Shown here in pieces: positions 23,154 through 28,239 of a stretch of DNA of 28,239 nt. This DNA is from Flavobacterium sp. MC2016-06 (GTDB lineage Bacteria; Bacteroidota; Bacteroidia; Flavobacteriales; Flavobacteriaceae): positions 1 through 28,239 of the forward strand of contig NZ_WMID02000048.1 in NCBI RefSeq assembly GCF_009711165.2. The letters are read 5' to 3'. Made by a program: the position numbers and the translations under genes. How positions within the stretch are numbered: position 1 is the stretch's first letter; each line of letters begins with the position of its first letter. Below the pieces are notes generated by a model that had not been told where the DNA came from, ran no database searches, and worked only from the letters and a program-made list of their open reading frames with translations.

Positions 23154-23639
23154 GTGAATCCAAAGAAGTACAAATATATTATTGATAACTTAAAATGGCC
23201 TTTCAGTCATTTTAATTATTCTAGTCATTATCTAATTTCATTAATACCTCTAACTTTAATTTATTTAGGAATTACTAATCCAAGAAAAGATAATGATGCT
23301 TCAAATTTACTTATTGGTGGAATAATTTTACTGGTATTTATTATTTATAGAATTGAAAGTGAAAGAAAATTTGTTGAATTAACTTTAAAAAAAGACCTAT
23401 CCACCTTTGAAATAGCAAAATTGTTAGAGAAAAATGGATGGGAATTAACTAATCAATATGATGGAGTCATTGAATTTAGAGTAAATAAGTCCATTTTTAA
23501 TCAAGGTGAAACTATTACAATTATTAGAATTTCAAAAGAAAAAATACTAATTAATACACAACCAAACGGGAAAGCTGTATTTACCTTTTTTAGAGAAATT
23601 CTTAACTATAAAGAAGTAAAGAAAATACTAACAAATTAA
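23154..23639 (+). CDS. Unrecognised small membrane protein, GTG start
   Basis: I do not recognise this 161-residue protein. The start is GTG at 23154: an in-frame TAA lies 6 bp upstream and no ATG comes before the first membrane helix. Two hydrophobic helices follow (about 27-41 and 52-65), then a soluble part with a KKDLSTFEIAKLLEKNGWEL helix near 78-97 and beta-rich YDGVIEFRVNKSIFNQGETITIIRISKEKILI. It is probably in the inner membrane with the C-terminal domain in the cytosol. The gene is more AT-rich than its neighbour and starts 18 bp after the SAM hydrolase gene. Confidence 0.65.
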   Translation: MNPKKYKYIIDNLKWPFSHFNYSSHYLISLIPLTLIYLGITNPRKDNDASNLLIGGIILLVFIIYRIESERKFVELTLKKDLSTFEIAKLLEKNGWELTNQYDGVIEFRVNKSIFNQGETITIIRISKEKILINTQPNGKAVFTFFREILNYKEVKKILTN

Positions 23640-23758
23640 AATATTATTTTCAAAAAAATCTTGAATTTGGAATTTTAAAATTGAATTTTTATTTTATTTG
23701 CGCTAAATCAATAGTAAGTGCATAATACTATTAAACTCCATTTATTCTTATTTTTGTC

Positions 23759-23852
23759 AATTCCGACGAAGGAGAAATCTCCGCAAGTAACTCCGTACAG
23801 AATGTTATAATCTTTGTAGAATTTCTCGCGAAGATTCTTCCTTCGTCAGAAT
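23759..23852. repeat. Imperfect inverted repeat, likely dispersed repeat element
   Basis: The arms at 23759-23780 and 23831-23852 match as inverted copies in 18 of 22 positions, with GACGAAGGA in one and TCCTTCGTC in the other, and about 50 bp between. ATTCCGACGAAGGAGAAATC-type strings are, to my memory, frequent in Bacteroidota intergenic regions. It is probably a REP-like element. It does not look like a terminator. Confidence 0.5.
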
Positions 23853-23921
23853 GAAAAGATTGCGTGAAAACTATACTTTTAGAATATTTAAAATTTTACT
23901 AAAAAGAATAATCTAATTTGG

Positions 23922-23929
23922 TATTTTTG
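23922..23929 (+). promoter_or_regulatory. -7 element of the monooxygenase-fold gene
   Basis: TATTTTTG fully matches TAnnTTTG, 59 bp before the ATG at 23988. No TTG at proper spacing is seen upstream. Confidence 0.4.
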
Positions 23930-23987
23930 CGCGCGTATTTGGGTTTTAAATCTAAAATCTAAATTCAGAAATCTAAAATTGCAATAC

Positions 23988-24284
23988 ATGTTTGTTCGAA
24001 TAGTAAAAATGAGTTTTCACGAAGAAAAAATTCCTGATTTTCTGGAGAATTTTGAATCCGTAAAAGAAAAAATACGAAACGCAGACGGAAATCGTTTTTT
24101 AGAATTGTATCAAGATAAAAACAACAAATGCATATTTTTCACCTATAGTTATTGGGAAACCGAAGCCGACTTAGAAAACTACAGACAATCTGAGCTTTTT
24201 AATACTGTTTGGAATTTTACAAAAAAATTATTCAACGCAAAACCAGAAGCCTGGAGCGTAGACAAGCTGGTGAGTTTGAATTAA
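23988..24284 (+). CDS. Antibiotic biosynthesis monooxygenase (ABM) family protein
   Basis: I chose the ATG at 23988, giving 98 residues; the frame could begin at a TTG three codons upstream, which is less likely. The fold is the small dimeric ferredoxin-like ABM domain: FVRIVKMSFHEEKIPDFLENFESVKEKI at the start, FLELYQDKNNKCIFFTYSYWETEADLENYRQS in the middle and a final helix FNTVWNFTKKLFNAKPEAWSV. Members of this fold range from quinol monooxygenases to heme-degrading enzymes and simple binding proteins, and no residue here tells which. It is followed by a fold-back repeat and then gldF. Confidence 0.8.
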   Translation: MFVRIVKMSFHEEKIPDFLENFESVKEKIRNADGNRFLELYQDKNNKCIFFTYSYWETEADLENYRQSELFNTVWNFTKKLFNAKPEAWSVDKLVSLN

Positions 24285-24296
24285 ATTAAAAATTTT

Positions 24297-24353
24297 GTTT
24301 CAGGTTTCAAGTTTCACGTTCTGTACGTCAACTTGAAACCTGAAACTTGAAAC
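24297..24353. repeat. Fold-back pair of degenerate GTTTCAG heptamers
   Basis: The left arm (24297-24317) reads as three units GTTTCAG, GTTTCAA, GTTTCAC; the right arm (24331-24353) reads on the other strand as GTTTCAA, GTTTCAG, GTTTCAA. A perfect 17-bp stem (24297-24313 with 24330-24346) can form, and the arms can also pair one unit out of step. A run of A/T follows. It may also work as a terminator between the ABM gene and gldF. The unit is the same as in the tandem array at 28168-28239. Confidence 0.75.
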
Positions 24354-24376
24354 AAAAAATAAACAATTTAAGTTAC

Positions 24377-25102
24377 ATGAAATCAATCATTTTACGAGAA
24401 ATAAAATCCTTTTTTGGCTCTCCTATTGGCTATTTGGTCATTGCTATTTTCTTAATTAGCAACGGACTATTTTTATGGGTATTTGAAGGAGATTATAATA
24501 TATTAAATACAGGTTATGCAGATTTGACTCCGTTTTTCACTTTAGCACCTTGGATTTTAATTTTCCTGATTCCGGCCGTAACGATGAGAAGTTTCTCTGA
24601 CGAAAAAAAACAAGGAACGCTTGAATTACTTTTAACTAAACCTTTATCGATTTGGGAAATTGTAAACGGAAAATTTTTTGGTTCGCTATTCTTAATCGTT
24701 TTAGCAATTATTCCAACCTTTATTTATGTAAAAGTAATTTCAAATTTAGGTTCTCCAGAAGGCAATATTGATATGGGAAGCACAATTGGTTCTTATTTCG
24801 GATTGTTGTTTTTAATGGCTTCTTACTCTGCCATCGGAATCTTTACTTCTACCCTTTCAGAAAATCAGATTGTTGCTTTTATCATTTCGGTTTTTCTATG
24901 TTTTGCCTTTTATTTTGGTTTTGAAGGTTTAGCAACCTTAATTCCAGGTTCTTCAAACATTATTGCACCTTTTGGTATGCAGGATCACTTTAAAAGTATG
25001 AGCCGAGGCGTAATCGATACGCGCGATGTTATTTATTTCTTAAGCATCACCGTTTTGTTTCTGTCATTTACTGTTTATAAATTAAAATCTTTTAAAGCCT
25101 AA
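24377..25102 (+). CDS. gldF: Gliding motility ABC transporter permease GldF
   Basis: This 241-residue inner-membrane protein is the permease part of the GldA-GldF-GldG ABC transporter needed for gliding in Flavobacterium. I chose the ATG at 24377: the frame is open from a TTG at 24347, but that part lies in the fold-back repeat. The sequence starts MKSIILREIKSFFGSPIGYL, as I remember for GldF, and has about six membrane helices, with the cytosolic FSDEKKQGTLELLLTKPLSIWEI loop (about 75-97) that meets the ATPase. Its stop overlaps the gldG start by one base (TAATG). The ATPase gene gldA is not in this window. Confidence 0.95.
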   Translation: MKSIILREIKSFFGSPIGYLVIAIFLISNGLFLWVFEGDYNILNTGYADLTPFFTLAPWILIFLIPAVTMRSFSDEKKQGTLELLLTKPLSIWEIVNGKFFGSLFLIVLAIIPTFIYVKVISNLGSPEGNIDMGSTIGSYFGLLFLMASYSAIGIFTSTLSENQIVAFIISVFLCFAFYFGFEGLATLIPGSSNIIAPFGMQDHFKSMSRGVIDTRDVIYFLSITVLFLSFTVYKLKSFKA

Positions 25103-26787
25103 TGAAAGCATCAACTCAAAAAAATATCAAAACATTAGGTATTACCGTTTTCATTTTAATTGTTTTAAATGTACTTGGAAGCTTATTTTTCCACCGTTTT
25201 GATTTAACAAAAGACAAAAGATACACTTTATCTGAAACGTCATTAAACATTGTAAAACAAGTTAAAAATCCATTATCGATTAAGATTTACATACAGGGCG
25301 ATCTTCCTGCAGATTTTAGACGTTTACAGCAAGAAACTAGACAATTATTAGAAGAATTTCAAGCTTATAACAGCAATATTGTTTTTGAATTTGTGAATCC
25401 GATGGAAAATGAAGACGAAAGCATGGATGTTGTAAAATCATTGTACCAAAAAGGTCTTATACCAATAAATATAACCGTTGATGATAAAGGAAAACAATCG
25501 CAGGCAATGGTTTTTCCGTGGGCAATTGCAGTTTACAACAATAAAGAAGTTAATATTCCATTATTAAAAAATATTATGGGTTCTTCTACTACACAAAAAG
25601 TAGTAGGATCAATTCAGCATTTAGAATATTCTATAGCAGATGCAATTAATAAAATTACCAAAGACAGACAGAAAAAAGTTGCCATTATAAAAGGAAATGG
25701 AGAATTATCTGAAATTCATGTTGGTAAATTACTAAGACAAATTAAAGAAAGCTATTATATTGGCCCTTTTACTTTAGATTCTGTTGCTAAAAATCCAACA
25801 GGAACTTTAGAAGCCTTAAAAAAATACGATTTAGCCATAATCTCAAAACCAACTCAAACTTTTACAGATGAAGAGAAACAGGTTTTAGATCAATACATCA
25901 TGAACGGTGGTAAAACAATTTGGTTAATTGATCAAGTTGCTGCAGATATGGACAGTTTGTACAATCAGTCTGGTGCGACTTTGGCATATCCTAGAGATTT
26001 GAATTTAAACGACATGTTCTTTAAATACGGCTTTAGAATTAATCCTGATTTAGTTAAAGACGAGCAAGGAAGCCCAATAAAATTAGCTACTGGCGAACAA
26101 GGAAGCGCTACACAATATCAAGACTTTGTTTGGAAGTTTGCACCGCAGGTTTACCCAACAAGCCAACACCCAATCGTGAAAAACTTAGGCGGTATTAAAT
26201 TTGATTTTGCAAGTCCGATTGATACTTTAAAAAACGGAATCAAAAAGACCATTTTACTGCAATCGTCACAATATTCTAAAACGATTGGAACACCGGCTGA
26301 AATCAATTTAAATAGTGTAACCGAAAAAACTACACCGCAAGATTATCTTAATAAAGGAAACATTCCGCTTTCGGTTTTATTAGAAGGCTCATTTCATTCT
26401 GCATTTGAAAATCGTGTTTTGCCTTTTAAAGAAAACTCATTTCAAGCAAAAGGAAAACCTACAAAAATGATTGTGATTTCTGATGGAGATTTAGCCAAAA
26501 ATCAATTAGACAAAAACATGATGCCGGTAGAATTAGGTTACGATCAGCGCACTGGAAACCTTTACGACAATAAAGATTTTATGATGAACTGTATTAATTA
26601 TCTTCTAGACGATACCGGACTTATTAACATTAGAAGTAAAGATGTTGATCTGCCTTTATTGGATAAAGAAAAAGTTTATGAGAATTACAGCATGACTCAA
26701 TTCATAACTATCGGACTTCCAATTCTAATTTTATTGGTTTTCGGACTAGCCTTTACTTATATCAGAAAAAGAAAATACAGTAAATAG
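25102..26787 (+). CDS. gldG: Gliding motility ABC transporter component GldG
   Basis: This 561-residue protein is the large extracytoplasmic partner of GldF. It has an N-terminal membrane helix (about 10-29), a long periplasmic domain related to the GldG/IFT52-type fold, and a second helix near the C-terminus (about 533-554) followed by a basic RKRKYSK tail. The periplasmic part contains FHRFDLTKDKRYTLSE near 30-45, VAIIKGNGELSE near 193-204 and MIVISDGDLAKNQ near 456-468. It is translationally coupled to gldF and likely acts with it and GldA; in F. johnsoniae, loss of this transporter stops gliding. Length is as expected. Confidence 0.95.
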   Translation: MKASTQKNIKTLGITVFILIVLNVLGSLFFHRFDLTKDKRYTLSETSLNIVKQVKNPLSIKIYIQGDLPADFRRLQQETRQLLEEFQAYNSNIVFEFVNPMENEDESMDVVKSLYQKGLIPINITVDDKGKQSQAMVFPWAIAVYNNKEVNIPLLKNIMGSSTTQKVVGSIQHLEYSIADAINKITKDRQKKVAIIKGNGELSEIHVGKLLRQIKESYYIGPFTLDSVAKNPTGTLEALKKYDLAIISKPTQTFTDEEKQVLDQYIMNGGKTIWLIDQVAADMDSLYNQSGATLAYPRDLNLNDMFFKYGFRINPDLVKDEQGSPIKLATGEQGSATQYQDFVWKFAPQVYPTSQHPIVKNLGGIKFDFASPIDTLKNGIKKTILLQSSQYSKTIGTPAEINLNSVTEKTTPQDYLNKGNIPLSVLLEGSFHSAFENRVLPFKENSFQAKGKPTKMIVISDGDLAKNQLDKNMMPVELGYDQRTGNLYDNKDFMMNCINYLLDDTGLINIRSKDVDLPLLDKEKVYENYSMTQFITIGLPILILLVFGLAFTYIRKRKYSK

Positions 26788-26801
26788 ATGTTAATAAAAA
26801 A

Positions 26802-26834
26802 TTGTAATACTTTAGATAGTTTACGATATATTTG
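26802..26834 (+). promoter_or_regulatory. Promoter of dnaN
   Basis: TTG (26802-26804) and TATATTTG (26827-26834) are separated by 22 bp and fully match the Flavobacterium TTG / TAnnTTTG pattern. The ATG of dnaN is 59 bp downstream. The promoter starts 15 bp after the gldG stop, so dnaN can be transcribed apart from gldFG. Confidence 0.65.
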
Positions 26835-26892
26835 TAATCTGTATATTTAGTCCTCTAATGGCTGAAACATATCAAAAAATAAAACAAAAGAG

Positions 26893-28011
26893 ATGAAATT
26901 TATAGTATCGAGTTCGTACTTATTAAAACAATTACAGGTTTTAGGTAGTGTAATTAACAGTAACAATACGTTGCCTATTTTAGATAACTTTTTATTTGAA
27001 CTAGACAATAATGAGTTGACAGTTTCGGCTTCAGATCTTGAAACAACAATGTCTGCTTCATTATCTATCGATTCTAAAAGTAAAGGAAGTGTGGCTGTGC
27101 CTGCTAAACTTTTGCTTGAAATTTTAAAAACATTTCCAGAACAGCCTTTAACTTTTACTGTTGAAGAAAACAATACAGTTGAAATTAGCTCTAACTCAGG
27201 AAAATATGCATTAGCATATGCTGCTGGAGAAGAATTTCCAAAAGCTGTAAGTCTAGAAGATCCATCTGTAACACTAGTTCCTGCTGAAGTTCTTGCAACT
27301 GCAGTAAGCAAAACTATTTTTGCTGCCGGAAACGACGACTTACGCCCTGTAATGTCTGGAGTTTTCTTTCAGTTCTCACCAGAAGGTTTAATCTTTGTTG
27401 CAACAGATGCACACAAATTGGTAAAATACGCACGTACAGATGTAAAAGCATCTCAAGTAGCTGATTTTATTATGCCAAAGAAACCTTTAAATATCTTAAA
27501 AAGTATTTTAGGAACTTCTGATGCAGAAGTAAAAATTGAATACAACGATTCAAATGCGACTTTCTCATTTGACAACTATATCTTAATGTGTCGTTTAATT
27601 GACGGGAAATATCCTAATTACGAAGCGGTAATTCCAAAAGAAAATCCAAATAAATTAATGATCGATCGTTCTTTATTTTTAAGTTCAGTTCGTCGTGTGG
27701 CTATTTTCTCAAACAAAACAACACACCAAATTCGTTTAAAAATCGCAGGAGCTGAACTTAATGTTTCTGCAGAAGATATCGATTACTCAAACAAAGCCGA
27801 AGAAAGATTGACTTGTGATTATCAAGGTGATGATTTACAAATAGGTTTCAACTCTCGTTTCTTAACAGAGATGTTGACTAACCTTCAATCAGACATGATT
27901 ATGTTAGAGATGTCACTGCCAAACAGAGCTGGAATTTTAACTCCAGTTGATGGCTTAGAAGAAGGAGAAACAGTTACCATGTTGGTAATGCCTGTAATGT
28001 TAAATAGTTAA
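26893..28011 (+). CDS. dnaN: DNA polymerase III subunit beta (sliding clamp)
   Basis: This 372-residue protein forms the ring-shaped dimer that tethers DNA polymerase III to DNA. The three clamp domains are visible (about 1-120, 128-245, 246-372): FIVSSSYLLKQLQVLGSVI at the start, NNTLPILDNFLFEL (about 24-37), RPVMSGVFFQF (about 153-163), ATDAHKLVKYAR and the C-terminal MLVMPVML end that lines the partner-binding pocket. Length is normal. It has its own promoter and terminator and lies next to gldFG rather than next to dnaA in this window. Confidence 0.97.
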   Translation: MKFIVSSSYLLKQLQVLGSVINSNNTLPILDNFLFELDNNELTVSASDLETTMSASLSIDSKSKGSVAVPAKLLLEILKTFPEQPLTFTVEENNTVEISSNSGKYALAYAAGEEFPKAVSLEDPSVTLVPAEVLATAVSKTIFAAGNDDLRPVMSGVFFQFSPEGLIFVATDAHKLVKYARTDVKASQVADFIMPKKPLNILKSILGTSDAEVKIEYNDSNATFSFDNYILMCRLIDGKYPNYEAVIPKENPNKLMIDRSLFLSSVRRVAIFSNKTTHQIRLKIAGAELNVSAEDIDYSNKAEERLTCDYQGDDLQIGFNSRFLTEMLTNLQSDMIMLEMSLPNRAGILTPVDGLEEGETVTMLVMPVMLNS

Positions 28012-28114
28012 CATCAAAACTCCTATTTGTTACAGGGATATTTTTTAGTTTAAAATTAAAGATATATCATTGTAAAAAAAAGATACCGCTATTAACCAAC
28101 CATTTTTTATACCT

Positions 28115-28150
28115 AAAAACCGCAATTCCCATAAAGAGTTGCGGTTTTTT
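28115..28150 (+). terminator. Terminator of dnaN
   Basis: AAAAACCGCAA pairs with TTGCGGTTTTT around a 13-nt loop and is followed by more T residues. It lies about 100 bp past the dnaN stop and is near-symmetrical, so it may work both ways. Confidence 0.85.
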
Positions 28151-28167
28151 ATTTTTAGGAGATTTTT

Positions 28168-28239
28168 GTTTCAGGTTTCAGGTTTCAGGTTTCAGGTTTC
28201 AGGTTTCAGGTTTCAGGTTTCAGGTTTCAGGTTTCAGGT
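28168..28239. repeat. Tandem heptamer array GTTTCAG, at least 10 copies
   Basis: Ten perfect copies of GTTTCAG plus two bases fill 28168-28239 with no variant, and the array runs off the window edge. No spacers are present, so it is not a CRISPR array. A perfect short tandem array suggests recent expansion by slippage. The same heptamer occurs as an inverted degenerate pair at 24297-24353. Confidence 0.95.

Larger units (their letters stand above)
23640..23987. other. Repeat-rich intergenic region
   Basis: These 348 bp hold an AT-rich palindromic patch (AATTTTAAAATT near 23671-23682), an imperfect long inverted repeat (23759-23852), a -7 element (23922-23929), a GCGCGCG patch at about 23929-23935, and short AATCTAAAAT-type direct repeats (about 23948-23980). 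No ORF is supported. Confidence 0.6.

Noticed and set aside
24347..24376. TTG start for gldF
   Set aside because: This part overlaps the fold-back repeat; the ATG at 24377 gives the known GldF N-terminus.
26847..27311. 154-residue leftward gene opposite dnaN
   Set aside because: It lies fully antisense to a well-supported dnaN, has low-complexity Ser/Leu content and no motif; a shadow frame.
28168..28239. CRISPR array
   Set aside because: The repeats are 7 bp, contiguous and have no spacers; it is a simple tandem repeat.

Overview
The window looks like a chromosomal segment of a Flavobacterium or close relative (Bacteroidota, Flavobacteriia). Three things point there. The base composition is AT-rich, and promoters fit the Bacteroidota -7 element TAnnTTTG with little Shine-Dalgarno signal. 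The gliding-motility genes gldF and gldG are present. Intergenic repeats are of a kind I associate with this genus: TTTCAGG heptamers, AGCCCCGATGGAAGTGG-type blocks and CGCAAAGA octamers. No rRNA, tRNA, CRISPR array, integrase or transposase was seen, and this reads as mostly core chromosome.

Layout. 1-566 is a repeat-rich non-coding stretch. 567-2417 holds a divergent pair, a secreted DUF4294 protein and an M42 metallopeptidase. 2492-11387 is the main accessory block: an OmpR-type response regulator, its histidine kinase, a TolC-type outer-membrane protein, a membrane-fusion lipoprotein, an OprB-like porin and a CzcA-type heavy-metal RND pump, all on the + strand, closed by a strong terminator. 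Between kinase and efflux genes lie four TTTTAAG-like repeats spaced 11, 12 and 10 bp, next to a -7 element, which suggests the regulator drives the efflux operon. 11542-13304 holds two duplicated secreted ankyrin-repeat genes on the - strand flanking a membrane-anchored SRPBCC gene on the + strand.

13461-21998 is a long run of - strand genes: GH26 mannanase-like enzyme, purC, an S9 peptidase, DUF502 membrane protein, HAD/Cof phosphatase, DUF1801 protein, an unrecognised lipoprotein and phoH. 22302-28011 is on the + strand: a SAM hydrolase-family protein, an unrecognised two-TM protein, a monooxygenase-fold protein, gldF, gldG and dnaN. A TTTCAGG tandem array runs off the right edge.

The best candidates for something new are the regulatory design of the efflux locus (phased operator, kinase sensor domain without His, Cys or Met, porin inserted between adaptor and pump), the ankyrin duplication whose terminators diverged while keeping base pairing, and the heptamer repeats that occur as a tandem array in one place and a fold-back in another. 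I did not find a convincing new defence or mobile system. All family names come from reading the sequence and memory; no database search was run.
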